From: Candidatus Naiadarchaeum limnaeum
GTDB taxonomy: Archaea; Undinarchaeota; Undinarchaeia; Undinarchaeales; Naiadarchaeaceae
DNA length: 52,915 nt
Assembly (NCBI GenBank): GCA_014189685.1
Contig: DVAB01000033.1
Location: 1-52,915, forward strand
Reading direction: 5' to 3'
How positions within the stretch are numbered: the first letter of the stretch is position 1; every line of letters starts with the position of its first letter. The notes beneath the pieces were generated by a model. It made no database searches, had not been told where the DNA came from, and saw only the letters and a list, made by a program, of their open reading frames with translations. The position numbers and the translations under genes are program-made. Of the stretch, positions 1-8,301 are shown one piece after another.

Positions 1-1712
1 CTGCCCCCGAATACTCATATTATAAAAAATCAGAAAGCAATCCCGACCCGCAAACTGAAAATATTGAATTTCAATCAACAGAAAATCCAACAGAAGAATT
101 TTCATTTAGCAATTTTATTTTTAACAAAAAATCATCCACAAAAAACAACTTTCAGGATAAATTAATTCTCAACGGCAGCGCGGAAAATTTAATTCTAATT
201 GTAATTGATGGAGCTGGCTCTTCTTATTTCTCAGAAGAAACAACTCCAAACATTTTAGCACTTTCAAAATATGGATTTTTCACAAAAAATTTTCAAACAA
301 AAGTACCAAGTACAACTGAAAGCCACTCAATAATTTTCTCAGGGATATATAATTCGAGCTACGATTGGACTTCATATTTAAACATGGTTGCACAAAATGT
401 AACTATATTTGACTCTGCGAAGTCTTCCAATTACACTCTGCTCGCAATTATGGGAAAAGGAGATTCCCCTGAAATAATCCGCAAGATGGACGCGGCGCTT
501 TTTGATGCAGACAATAATTTTTTCTATTTAAATTCAAATTTAAATCTGACTCACACACTTTCATATCCTCTCACAGAAACCTTCACTCTTGCAAATAATC
601 TCTCTGCCTATGAAAATCGTTCAAATGTATACGAGGCTTACACTGATTGGGTAAAAGATTCTGTAAAATCTGTAATAAAAGCGCTCTCAGATTCGGATGA
701 AAAATTTATCTTAGTTGTAAATTTTCCAGCACTAGATGAGGCTGGGCACGAAAATTTTGATGCTTATTATTTACAAACTCTAAAAGAAACCGATTCAGAC
801 ATAAAAGAAATTTTTGATGCGCTACTCGAGACATCCCTCTTAAACAAAACCGCTTTTGTACTAACAGCAGACCATGGGATGCAAAAAACAAAATATGGCA
901 GAGGTGCACATGCAGATATTTACAATGATTTAACTTTAAAAGTTCCTTTTCTTTTAATCGCCCCTCAGATAGACTCGCGCACTTCGGGAAGCCTTTATTT
1001 TAACGATGATATTACCCCAACTTTGCTAAAACTTTTGAATCTCCCTCAAAATTGGAGCACAACTGGCTTTGTTATAGATGAAATCTTTTCAAAAGGCAAT
1101 TTTTTGGATATTGGACTAACAAATCTAACTTACAATTCAACCGCGCTTTCCATAGCTTTAAAAAATTTTGCAAACCTAACGCTTGAAGATGAGCTTTGCT
1201 TAAACGTAACTTCAATTAACGAATATGCAATTTCCTGCGCAAATCTAACTTTAAATCCTTCTGAGGAAAAATTAATTCTTTTCAAACAACCCTTTTCCCA
1301 GAGAGGAATCTATAAAGCAAAGGCATTTCTGGCGCGCGCAGATTCAAATTTTAGAAACGATCTCATCGAAACAAAAATGAAAATCTCCCCTATACACGAT
1401 TTAGGAATTGAAGAACTTTACATTGAAAAGGACGATTCAAATCCTTACAAAATTAAGGTAAAAGTTCGCATTCTCAATTCCGGAGATTTCCCAGCGGACA
1501 AATTAGCCCTCTCAATTAAAATTAATTCTGAAACTAGAAATTATGGCCCATATAATGACGAGATAAAAATCTCAAAAACTGTTTCCAGTACATGGACTTT
1601 AAATCAAACAGGCCTAATTCAGATCGAAGCAAAAATAACAGGCTATGAAAATTTTGCTACGGATGCAGAGCAAGAGAATAATATAAAAACCACTTATGTA
1701 CACATAGCCTAG
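1..1712 (+). CDS. Secreted alkaline-phosphatase-superfamily phosphodiesterase, 5' partial
   Basis: The reading frame is open from base 3 to the stop at 1710-1712, so the gene enters the window from the left; the ATG at 384 is internal. The visible part carries the metal-hydrolase signature of the type I phosphodiesterase/nucleotide pyrophosphatase family: VIDGAGSS near base 201 (first metal Asp), a PSTTESHS segment near 306 with the expected Thr nucleophile, a D-E-A-G-H motif near 735, ADHGM near 870 and GRGAH near 900. After about residue 450 comes a CARDB-like beta-sandwich, often used for surface adhesion. Many N-x-S/T sequons suggest an exported glycoprotein. Likely role: hydrolysis of a phosphodiester, phosphonate or sulfate ester outside the cell; the substrate cannot be told. 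No signal peptide is visible because the N-terminus is missing. Confidence 0.8.
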   Translation, partial: APEYSYYKKSESNPDPQTENIEFQSTENPTEEFSFSNFIFNKKSSTKNNFQDKLILNGSAENLILIVIDGAGSSYFSEETTPNILALSKYGFFTKNFQTKVPSTTESHSIIFSGIYNSSYDWTSYLNMVAQNVTIFDSAKSSNYTLLAIMGKGDSPEIIRKMDAALFDADNNFFYLNSNLNLTHTLSYPLTETFTLANNLSAYENRSNVYEAYTDWVKDSVKSVIKALSDSDEKFILVVNFPALDEAGHENFDAYYLQTLKETDSDIKEIFDALLETSLLNKTAFVLTADHGMQKTKYGRGAHADIYNDLTLKVPFLLIAPQIDSRTSGSLYFNDDITPTLLKLLNLPQNWSTTGFVIDEIFSKGNFLDIGLTNLTYNSTALSIALKNFANLTLEDELCLNVTSINEYAISCANLTLNPSEEKLILFKQPFSQRGIYKAKAFLARADSNFRNDLIETKMKISPIHDLGIEELYIEKDDSNPYKIKVKVRILNSGDFPADKLALSIKINSETRNYGPYNDEIKISKTVSSTWTLNQTGLIQIEAKITGYENFATDAEQENNIKTTYVHIA

Positions 1713-1714
1713 CC

Positions 1715-2158
1715 ATGAAACTTACTGACAAGCAATTGGAGAAAATCCGCGTAGGAAACTGGGTTCATACCTCCTTCCTAATAGAAGTTCAGGGCAACGA
1801 TAAGGAGCATATAAAAAAGGCCCTAGCGGATATGATAGTCCGCCTTAAACAGGAGAATGGAACTGAGGTTTATGAGGAAAAATACTCTGAACTGGCCGAA
1901 TTAAAGGAAAAAATATACTCCTATAATGTAGATGTCAAATTCCTTGCCAAGGATTTCAATGTTCTAACACATTTAGCCTTGCTATACTCCCCCACCTCTG
2001 TGGAAATATATGAGCCTAAAAAAATAACCATCAATGTAGGAGACGCCCAAAACATACTGGTGGATATTGCAGGCGTTGTAACCTCCCTTGCGCATGCCCT
2101 TTTTATACAGAGTGGCAAGCTAAGGAAATATGAGCAAAAAGAGGGGCAAAAACAGTAA
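1715..2158 (+). CDS. Conserved hypothetical protein, 147 aa
   Basis: I do not recognise a named family. The protein is soluble, mixed alpha/beta, with a charged N-terminal half (residues 1-70, helix-rich) and a C-terminal half holding NVDVKFLAKDFNVL and LLYSPTSVEIYEPKKI, followed by a hydrophobic helix-like segment (about 112-133) and a basic, Gln-rich tail. It begins two bases after the stop of the phosphatase-like gene, so the two are probably cotranscribed. It ends just before the S-layer promoter. Codon use is ordinary for the window. I am confident it is a real gene from length, spacing and composition; the function is unknown. Confidence 0.75.
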   Translation: MKLTDKQLEKIRVGNWVHTSFLIEVQGNDKEHIKKALADMIVRLKQENGTEVYEEKYSELAELKEKIYSYNVDVKFLAKDFNVLTHLALLYSPTSVEIYEPKKITINVGDAQNILVDIAGVVTSLAHALFIQSGKLRKYEQKEGQKQ

Positions 2159-2171
2159 AAAGAGCACGATA

Positions 2172-2336
2172 GAAAGGCATATATACTCTTTTTTGAGGAA
2201 GTTGTTGTGCCGTTATTGGCTAACTAATTTTAAGCTAAAAACGGCTCGCGAGTCGGAAAAAGTGTACCTCTAGCAAAAGCTGGTAATACACTTTATCCAA
2301 AATTAAATTTAAAAAACCTAAATGGAGGGAAAAAAT
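2172..2336 (+). promoter_or_regulatory. S-layer gene promoter and leader with strong ribosome binding site
   Basis: A TATA-like stretch ATATATAC lies at 2179-2186, which would start transcription near 2205-2212 and leave a leader of about 125 nt, long for an archaeon. The leader holds the palindrome CTCGCGAG near 2246. GGAGGGA at 2324-2330, six bases before the ATG at 2337, is a near-perfect Shine-Dalgarno match and decides the start. The ATG at 2322 overlaps that site and is rejected as the start. A long leader plus a strong ribosome site fits a very highly expressed gene. Confidence 0.6.
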
Positions 2337-4631
2337 ATGCAAGGAATATGGAGAAAAGTTGGTGCAGCAATTGGAAGCGCTGTTATACTTGGCGCAACCT
2401 TTGGTGCAGCAGCTTTCGCACAAACAGCCATGGACTTGGGCGACTACAAAAGTTTAGTCGTTTCAAGTGATGGTACAGTGAGCGGATTGTTTGTCGTTGG
2501 AGCTGACGCAGCGACTGCTGATGTCGTATCTGCAATAGATGCGGCTGGCTGGGTTACAAACCAGCAAGTAGCAGGCGAGGGCGCAGCTGGAGGACAAGTC
2601 GTTTTAACTCCAATTGAAACAACAGTAACCGGAGTTAAGAGACACATCCAGATCGACGACAACGCAAGCAACGCATATGAGCTTGGAACAGCACACACAG
2701 CTGGCGGAGTTCAGGACAAGATCGGACCAGCAGGCTATGCCTCTGGAGATGGTGTCGTTGATTTCCTGTACAGCTACAAGAACAAGGGTCCACTCTACTA
2801 CAGTGGAGCTGACTATCAGTGGCACGAAGAGTTGAACGTAACACTTGGAAACCTAAACGCAAGCAGAGACGACTTGGAAAGCCAAGCACAGGATCTGTAT
2901 GACGAGGTTGTAATGAAGATATCTGCAAACTCCTTGAAGTACAACCTGAAATTTGACAAGGCCTTTGCAAACGCAAACCTAAACACAATATTAAGAGGAC
3001 AAAAAATCTGGTTTATGGGCAAGGAGTACACAGTAATAAGCGCAGAAACAACAAAGATAAAGCTTGGCGCAACTGATGCCGAAGTGTTGCTGACAACAAG
3101 CAACCCGAAAACAACAGTTGGCGGTGTTGATGTAACTCTTGGAGGTATCTTTGCTGTTGGAACTTCTGGAACCTACAAGGCAAAGATAACTGTTACCTCT
3201 GGAGGAACAACCGAGACAAAGTTCGTTACAAGTGGAGACACAGACACTGTTGCAGGAATCGAAATCTATGTGAAGAATGCAGTTGTCACAACCAGTGGAA
3301 CAAATGAAGGAGAAGCACAGCTGGTTGTTGGAGCAGGCATTATAAAACTCACAGATGGAGATTACCTGAAGAGAGGAGATGGAACTGAGACAACTTGGCT
3401 CACAACCATAACCAATGGATCAGTTGGCGAGACAAGTTTGACAATAACAGCATCTGAGAGCCAGGCATACACGGCACTTGGCGGAACATACAATGCACTT
3501 CGCCCAGGTGGCGTAATAAAGGCTCCAAACGACCTGTTCACTGTGACATACAACGGGTTGACCAATGACAAGGGCACTGCACTTAAGACAAGAACAATAA
3601 ACGTAAACCCAGAGCTCAGAATTGTCAAAGGAGTAACCACTGCAGACACAGTCCGCATAAAGTCAGTTGACGGAGATTTCCTCTACTACAACGGAAGCTA
3701 TGTAACAAGCGACATGTGGGTAAACACCTCAACAGCAACTTTCTTTGTGAGGGACACAACAACAGAGCCAGTATCCTGGAAAGAGTCAAACACCACACCA
3801 ACCATAAAAGTGGCCACAGGAAAGGACTACACACTGAACTGGACACGCACGGCTGTTGACAGCGCAAATGGATACCTAAGTATAGGCGGACCAGCATTGT
3901 CACAAACAGGAGCTGGTGCACCTGACAGCTTTGTCATAGTGTACAACGCAGCCACAGACAAGTTCGACACAGCCAATGCAAGCAGTTACTATGCCTACAA
4001 TCAGCAATTCTTTACAGGGGATGCAACTGCAAGAGCTGATGCATGGTTCGGAAGAACATCCAACTTGACACCAGCAACAAGAGACTATTATACAGTATAT
4101 GGAGCATATGTCTCAAGCGTAAGCCCACAATTGATAACAATTAAATTCCCAGAGGGGCAGGCATACGCTGAGTTGGTAGTTGGATCTCAGGCAACTGGAA
4201 AAGGAAAGGCAATAACAGTAACTCCAGGCCAGACTGCAACAATCGGCGGAACAGTTGTAAATGTAACAGGAGCAGTCAGTGGCGGAAAGGGAGTTAGTTT
4301 GCCAGCAGCCCTTGCAAAGCTAGACACTGAGGTAACATCTGGAGACAAATCTGGTTATACCTTAGTCCTAGTTGGAGGGCCAAAGGTTAACCGCTTGGTG
4401 AACGAGCTTCAGACCACAAACAAGCTTACAAAGACAATTGGTCCTGGCGCAGCAGTATCTGCAAAAGGAGCAGGAGTCATTGAGCTTGTTTCAGACGCGT
4501 GGGGAACAGGCAAGTATGCAGTTGTTGTCGCAGGAGCAGACAGAGTTGGAACAGCAAAGGCCTCAAAGGTCTTAGCCAGCTTTGATGCCAACAAGGCATT
4601 GCTCGACGGCAAGACAGTGTACGAAGTCTAA
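2337..4631 (+). CDS. S-layer protein (methanococcal type)
   Basis: Main surface-layer protein, 764 aa from the ATG at 2337. Residues 1-28 form a signal peptide (basic start, Ala/Gly-rich core, A-F-A before Gln29). The mature N-terminus (MDLGDYKSLVV, then FVVGADAATADVVSAIDAA) and the C-terminus (LVLVGGPKVNRLVNEL, then YAVVVAGADRVGTAKAS) match the S_layer_N and S_layer_C halves of Methanococcus-type S-layer proteins; the middle is Thr/Gly/Val-rich beta structure. Several N-x-S/T sequons (for example NVT, NAS, NGS, NTS, NWT) are candidate AglB targets. Codon choice is strongly biased (AAC, GAC, ACA, AAG, GGA), unlike its neighbours, which marks high expression. It has its own promoter and terminator. 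Confidence 0.93.
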   Translation: MQGIWRKVGAAIGSAVILGATFGAAAFAQTAMDLGDYKSLVVSSDGTVSGLFVVGADAATADVVSAIDAAGWVTNQQVAGEGAAGGQVVLTPIETTVTGVKRHIQIDDNASNAYELGTAHTAGGVQDKIGPAGYASGDGVVDFLYSYKNKGPLYYSGADYQWHEELNVTLGNLNASRDDLESQAQDLYDEVVMKISANSLKYNLKFDKAFANANLNTILRGQKIWFMGKEYTVISAETTKIKLGATDAEVLLTTSNPKTTVGGVDVTLGGIFAVGTSGTYKAKITVTSGGTTETKFVTSGDTDTVAGIEIYVKNAVVTTSGTNEGEAQLVVGAGIIKLTDGDYLKRGDGTETTWLTTITNGSVGETSLTITASESQAYTALGGTYNALRPGGVIKAPNDLFTVTYNGLTNDKGTALKTRTINVNPELRIVKGVTTADTVRIKSVDGDFLYYNGSYVTSDMWVNTSTATFFVRDTTTEPVSWKESNTTPTIKVATGKDYTLNWTRTAVDSANGYLSIGGPALSQTGAGAPDSFVIVYNAATDKFDTANASSYYAYNQQFFTGDATARADAWFGRTSNLTPATRDYYTVYGAYVSSVSPQLITIKFPEGQAYAELVVGSQATGKGKAITVTPGQTATIGGTVVNVTGAVSGGKGVSLPAALAKLDTEVTSGDKSGYTLVLVGGPKVNRLVNELQTTNKLTKTIGPGAAVSAKGAGVIELVSDAWGTGKYAVVVAGADRVGTAKASKVLASFDANKALLDGKTVYEV

Positions 4632-4660
4632 AACTCCAAAAAAAACAATTAACGATAAAA

Positions 4661-4698
4661 GAGGGGTCCAACGCAGGACCCTTCTTACTATTTTTTAA
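4661..4698 (+). terminator. Terminator of the S-layer gene
   Basis: GGGTCC at 4664-4669 pairs with GGACCC at 4676-4681 around a six-base loop; G4663:T4682 and A4662:T4683 can extend it. A T-rich run follows (4682-4696). It lies about 30 bases after the S-layer stop codon. Hairpin plus T-run is directly visible; use as a transcription end is inferred. Confidence 0.65.
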
Positions 4699-4710
4699 AA
4701 TTTATAAACA

Positions 4711-4834
4711 ACAGCTTCTGTCGCTAAATTGCTGTATGATAAGCTGGCACTCATAAGGGGGCATTCTCGCAAAGCTGGAAAACCCCGAGCTCGAAGCCCC
4801 CTACGTTTCTACTTTTATTTTTCCCTGAGGTGCC
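4711..4834 (+). repeat. Structured intergenic repeat, copy A
   Basis: One of five related elements in the window (A here, B 6294-6446, C 15461-15570, D 51643-51668, E 52098-52265). Nested pairings are visible: ACAGC (4711-4715) with GCTGT (4731-4735); GGCAC (4746-4750) with GTGCC (4830-4834); GGGGGC (4757-4762) with GCCCCC (4796-4801). The tail TTTCTACTTTTATTTTT (4806-4822) is shared with copies B and E. Left arm and outer stem align base for base with copy E, but the 4757/4796 stem differs in sequence while still pairing. Imperfect AT-rich direct repeats flank it (4696-4710 and 4841-4856). Confidence 0.75.
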
Positions 4835-4883
4835 TTTTTCTAAAATTATTTAAACACGAGCCCAAAACAATAAAAGGTTAGAA

Positions 4884-5456
4884 ATGGAATACAACAAAAC
4901 AAATCTAATAATTATTATTGTGTTAATCGCATTTTTAGTAGTTGGGAGCTATTTTGTCATTAAAATTAGACGTGAGCAAAACCAGGACTTGTATAGCAAT
5001 ATATTTTCTTGCCACGAACAGAGGGTCCCTTTTAGAGTTAACATTTCTGCGTGCAACGGCATTCCAGTATCTCCTGATGAGGGAACTCTCACTAACACCC
5101 TCACAAGCCCATTTGTAAACGGAGTTGTCATCTTGGTAGATCCTGGTGAAACCGGCGGAACAGGAGTTTCTGCGTTTGAGATTTACAAGATTTATAATTC
5201 GCTGCAAAACTACACTGGAAAAAGAGTCGGCATAGCATACACAAAACCCTGGCCAAACCAGACAAACATTCCGGTCATGAGCATTGATAACGCCACTTTT
5301 CAAAATCCAATAATTTTGCTCAGGCGCAATCAATCAATAACTCAGATAAGAGTTGACGGCCCAGCGATATATGTCGATGCAATTTCACAACAGGATTTAG
5401 ATTCAGCATCTTGCAAAATCTCCATACTCACCATTAAAAAAGTTCTTAACTGCTGA
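4884..5456 (+). CDS. Single-pass membrane protein of unknown function
   Basis: 190 aa with one N-terminal transmembrane helix (about residues 8-27, Ile/Val-rich) followed by a basic stop-transfer (KIRREQ) and an extracytoplasmic domain of about 160 residues. The exported part contains a Gly-rich GETGGTG loop near residue 92, several Asn sequons and three to four Cys residues (FSCHEQ, SACNG, SASCK, LNC) that could form disulfides. No family recognised. A TATA-like TTATTTAAAC lies at 4847-4856. The stop overlaps the next ATG by one base (TGATG at 5454-5458), so translation is probably coupled with the tRNA methyltransferase, though a shared job is not evident. Confidence 0.7.
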   Translation: MEYNKTNLIIIIVLIAFLVVGSYFVIKIRREQNQDLYSNIFSCHEQRVPFRVNISACNGIPVSPDEGTLTNTLTSPFVNGVVILVDPGETGGTGVSAFEIYKIYNSLQNYTGKRVGIAYTKPWPNQTNIPVMSIDNATFQNPIILLRRNQSITQIRVDGPAIYVDAISQQDLDSASCKISILTIKKVLNC

Positions 5457-6334
5457 TGACCCGCTTTGATATTCTCCTAAAAGGAAAGTTAACTCCAACA
5501 GAGCGAAAAAAATTGCGCACTTCTTTAGACATTCTTGGCGAAATTGCAATAGTTGAAATTCCTCGCGAACTCTCAAAAAGATCTAGTGTAATTGGAACAG
5601 CAATTCTAAAAGCAAACCCACAATTAAGAGCTGTTTTCAAAAAGGCCACTCCTGTGCGCGGAGAATTTAGAATTCGCGGTCTAAAGAGGATTGCAGGAAA
5701 AGGCGGGACTCTAATAACTTACAGGGAAAATACTTGCGCATTTAAGTTTGATATAGCAAAAGTTTTCTTTACCCCAAGAATGAGCTCTGAGCGTCTCAGG
5801 GTTGCAAGACAAATTAAAAATGGAGAAATTGTTGTTGATATGTTTGCAGGAGTCGGCCCGTTTGCAATCTTAATTGCAAAAACTCAGCCCCATGTTGGAA
5901 TGATTCATGTTATTGACTCAAACCCAGAGGCAATAAAATACTTGCTTGAAAGCGCCTCAATGAATAAAATTTCCCATAAAATAAGCGCCTATATCGGAGA
6001 TTCTCGTGCTGTAATTGAAGCTTACTTGATTGGCATCGCTGATCGAATTATAATGAATCTTCCTCTTACAGAGGAGCAGTTTTTTCCAAGCGCATTAAAA
6101 ACTATCAAGAAAAGCGGCATTTTACATTTTTACACATTTGCAAAAACAGAAAAAGAAGTTCAGTCCAAAATAAGAAGATCTTTGCAAAAGCGAGCCATAT
6201 TTAAAATTCTAAAAATCAGAAAAGTTCGCCAATACGCTCCGCGAATCTGGAATTTTGTTGCAGATATAAGAATAGAGAGAAAACTTAATAAATCTCGCCA
6301 GGCCGCGAGTAGGCCAGGCCACATTCGCTCGTGA
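5456..6334 (+). CDS. trm5: tRNA (guanine-37-N1)-methyltransferase, Trm5 family
   Basis: Methylates G37 next to the anticodon using S-adenosylmethionine. Residues 1-60 form the small N-terminal domain; around 93-110 is the family segment with FKFD and FTPRM; the SAM site is DMFAGVGPF (about 128-136), with acidic VIDSNP near 152-157 and GDSR near 181; the catalytic NLP motif is at 201-203. The last 13 residues (280-292) are encoded by repeat copy B. If that element and one flanking repeat are removed, the frame reads arg-lys-leu-asn-lys-stop, so the original protein ended at about residue 280. The extra basic tail is therefore probably an insertion scar. The family call is firm; whether it also makes the wyosine precursor is open. 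Confidence 0.88.
   Translation: MTRFDILLKGKLTPTERKKLRTSLDILGEIAIVEIPRELSKRSSVIGTAILKANPQLRAVFKKATPVRGEFRIRGLKRIAGKGGTLITYRENTCAFKFDIAKVFFTPRMSSERLRVARQIKNGEIVVDMFAGVGPFAILIAKTQPHVGMIHVIDSNPEAIKYLLESASMNKISHKISAYIGDSRAVIEAYLIGIADRIIMNLPLTEEQFFPSALKTIKKSGILHFYTFAKTEKEVQSKIRRSLQKRAIFKILKIRKVRQYAPRIWNFVADIRIERKLNKSRQAASRPGHIRS
6279..6293 (+). repeat. Left 15-bp direct repeat flanking repeat copy B
   Basis: GAAAACTTAATAAAT at 6279-6293 is identical to 6447-6461. It lies inside the 3' end of trm5. A perfect 15-base direct repeat exactly bracketing a repetitive element is the expected trace of a target-site duplication. Confidence 0.8.
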
Positions 6335-6446
6335 AATAAGTGTAGCGACAATGCGAAACCTCCGGTTTCGCATGCATTCAGGAACTTCGTTCCTGAATGA
6401 GTGGCCTAAATTTCCGCTTTTATTTTTGCCAGCCTTGTAATGCGGG
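6294..6446 (+). mobile_element. Structured repeat copy B, apparent mobile insertion
   Basis: The 153-base element lies between perfect 15-bp direct repeats. Pairings: CTCGC with GCGAG near its left end; AGGCCAC (6316-6322) with GTGGCCT (6401-6407); a short CGCT/AGCG arm; ATGCGAAACC (6351-6360) with GGTTTCGCAT (6364-6373) around a three-base loop; CATTCAGGAAC (6375-6385) with GTTCCTGAATG (6389-6399) around TTC. The shared tail begins at 6409. Its core from the AGGCCAC stem to the tail is nearly identical to copy E, while its first 22 bases are shared with copy C. It encodes no protein, so any mobility needs enzymes from elsewhere. It replaced the original stop codon of trm5. Confidence 0.75.
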
Positions 6447-6461
6447 GAAAACTTAATAAAT
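6447..6461 (+). repeat. Right 15-bp direct repeat flanking copy B, overlapping a TATA box
   Basis: This second copy of GAAAACTTAATAAAT contains TTAATAAAT, the best TATA candidate for the gene starting at 6500. The TAG that would have ended trm5 before the insertion is at 6461-6463. Confidence 0.8.
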
Positions 6462-6499
6462 AGTGCATTTTTAGTTGTCTTATCTCTGAAGTGGGGAGT

Positions 6500-7816
6500 A
6501 TGAAAAAATCTTTACTGTTATCACTTTTAATCGCAAGTTTGCTCATAGCTAACGCCGCCTCTGCAGGAACAGTTGTAACGATAACAAAGCTTGTAAATAC
6601 GGAAGGAAATATAGGCCTTTATATAAGGAACGAATTTTACCCAAAAATGTTTACTGACTCGGCCTTAAGAAATGCTAGCACGCTAACTTTTCATCTCGAT
6701 GGGGTGAGAGCACCTGTTGATGGGAGTAAAAGTGCTGAGTCAATTAGCCCAGGAGATGAGCGATTGGTTGTTCTTAGGAGCCCATGGCCAACATCAACAT
6801 TCCAAAATTTAAGCATTGTTTACACAGATGGCTCCGGGACTTCCAATTATCCTGTAGAATCAATACTTGTTTTTGCAAAGCCAGCTCTTACGGTAAAGGA
6901 AGTGATCACCGAGCCACCCCACATATTTACTAATGCCTCTGTAACAATTAGGCTTAAGATGCTTGCTGCCGGTGATAAGGACGTTTCAAGTATAAATGTT
7001 AACGTCCTCAACCAACCAAAATATTTCCAGATAACGGATATGAGCAATCCTGCATTTCTGAAAGTTGGAGAAGAAAAGGAGTTTATCTTTAAATTTAAGC
7101 AATCAGGAGAGAAAATGCCAGAAACTATAATTTATTCAACCTCTTATTTTCCAGTTGAGCTCTCTTATAGCTATTATGGATATCCTGTAAAAACTGTCAT
7201 AAATCAGACCTTTGTAGTTCTTAACAGGCTTACAACACAAGGACTTATTCCAAAGCTTGATTTTAAGCTTGATGTACCACCTGAGATTGAACGGGGAAAC
7301 AGCACAAATCTAATGGTATATGCTTGGAACTCCATTTCTGGCTCAAACAAAATATGCGATGTGAATCTAACTCTAACCGCAGATGACGCAAGCATAGAAA
7401 TTTCAGAAGGCACAACATTTCTTCCAGGGCCATATGAAGGTCGGGCTGACATTCCTGAGGATCCGGTCACAACTTTTTTAATAAAAACAAGCCCTTCAAC
7501 CACCTCAAAACAGCACACACTCACAGCTGGCGCTTCTTACATAGATTGTGATTGGAAAATTCCAGATAAAAAAAGCAAATCAATTAATTTTGAAGTAAAA
7601 TCATCTGATCAACAAGTAACTGGAACACCAGCTCCAAAAGTTGAGCCAGAAAAGCAGGTTGTAACAAAGGCTGTAACCCCTCCAAAGAAAATTGGAAGTC
7701 CTAAAACAGAAGAAAATTTCACTCTTGTTTTAATATTAGTTCTTGCAACAGTCGGGGTTATAGTTCTTTTTGGGGCAGTTTATTTCTTTGAATTAAGAAG
7801 TCGTTCTGTGTTCTAG
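6500..7816 (+). CDS. Secreted, C-terminally anchored protein of unknown function
   Basis: 438 aa from the ATG at 6500. A classic signal peptide (MKKS, Leu/Ala-rich core, A-S-A before Gly) covers residues 1-22. The body is Thr/Ser/Val-rich beta structure with features of repeated immunoglobulin-like or COG1361-like domains (FIFKFKQSGEKM, TNLMVYAWNS). A Pro/Lys-rich linker (about 370-400) leads to one transmembrane helix near the C-terminus and a short basic end, so the protein should sit on the outer face of the membrane. GGGGAG ends one base before the ATG; the in-frame GTG at 6491 is an alternative, possibly leaderless start. Its stop overlaps that of carS on the other strand. No function can be named. 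Confidence 0.75.
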   Translation: MKKSLLLSLLIASLLIANAASAGTVVTITKLVNTEGNIGLYIRNEFYPKMFTDSALRNASTLTFHLDGVRAPVDGSKSAESISPGDERLVVLRSPWPTSTFQNLSIVYTDGSGTSNYPVESILVFAKPALTVKEVITEPPHIFTNASVTIRLKMLAAGDKDVSSINVNVLNQPKYFQITDMSNPAFLKVGEEKEFIFKFKQSGEKMPETIIYSTSYFPVELSYSYYGYPVKTVINQTFVVLNRLTTQGLIPKLDFKLDVPPEIERGNSTNLMVYAWNSISGSNKICDVNLTLTADDASIEISEGTTFLPGPYEGRADIPEDPVTTFLIKTSPSTTSKQHTLTAGASYIDCDWKIPDKKSKSINFEVKSSDQQVTGTPAPKVEPEKQVVTKAVTPPKKIGSPKTEENFTLVLILVLATVGVIVLFGAVYFFELRSRSVF

Positions 7817-8301
7817 TGCGGCACTTTTTTCAATCCCAATAAATAAGCGCCATAATTTGTTGCCAAATGTATTAGCGGAGTTATAACAAGAATTGTAATC
7901 ACAAAATCGATACGCTGCGCCTCAATTATAGAAGCTAAAATTATCGCGCCGATTAAAAAATCTATCTGGTCCCATGGAAAAAATTTCTCACCAGCGTTAT
8001 ATCTCAATCTTCTTTTTACAAAACTTTTTATTAAATCCCCAAAAATCGCCCCAACTGATATGAAAAAAGCCAATTCCAATTTCCCCTGAATAGTTCCAAT
8101 CGCTAATGTTCCAACTCCAATCCCAAAAATTAAACCGCTGAAAGTTTTCCCATCCCCAAAAATTCTTTTTCCATCTTTCCAGTTTTTTCCAAAGTCCAAA
8201 GGAAATCCGCCGCCGAAAGCAATTGGCATTCCGTTTGCGAAATAGGCCGGGAGATAGTAATAAATTGCATTTAAAATTAAAAATACAATCTCAGTTGCCA
8301 T
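7813..8301 (-). CDS. carS: CDP-archaeol synthase
   Basis: Transfers CMP from CTP to 2,3-di-O-geranylgeranylglycerol phosphate, giving CDP-archaeol, the branch point of archaeal polar lipid synthesis. At 162 aa it has the usual short length and four to five membrane helices. Family signatures are PAYFANGMP (about 18-26), DFGKNWKDGKRIFGDGKT (about 36-53), GDLIKSFVKR (about 87-96) and PWDQID (about 108-113), where Asp and Lys residues bind the nucleotide and metal. It starts one base into the stop of the GbsR-like gene (TAATG), so both are in one operon transcribed away from tes, another lipid gene. Firm call. Confidence 0.93.
   Translation of the reverse strand: MATEIVFLILNAIYYYLPAYFANGMPIAFGGGFPLDFGKNWKDGKRIFGDGKTFSGLIFGIGVGTLAIGTIQGKLELAFFISVGAIFGDLIKSFVKRRLRYNAGEKFFPWDQIDFLIGAIILASIIEAQRIDFVITILVITPLIHLATNYGAYLLGLKKVPH

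Noticed and set aside
2322-2336. ATG at 2322 as start of the S-layer protein
   Set aside because: It lies on the ribosome binding site GGAGGGA; the signal peptide is complete from the ATG at 2337.
2235-4671. Several minus-strand frames within the S-layer gene
   Set aside because: They are mirror frames produced by the biased codon use of the S-layer gene; none has a promoter, a start context or family motifs.
4711-4834. Repeat copies as tRNA or tRNA-like genes
   Set aside because: Although the fold has a closing stem and three hairpins, there is no TTC-loop consensus, no seven-base anticodon loop and no acceptor-type end.
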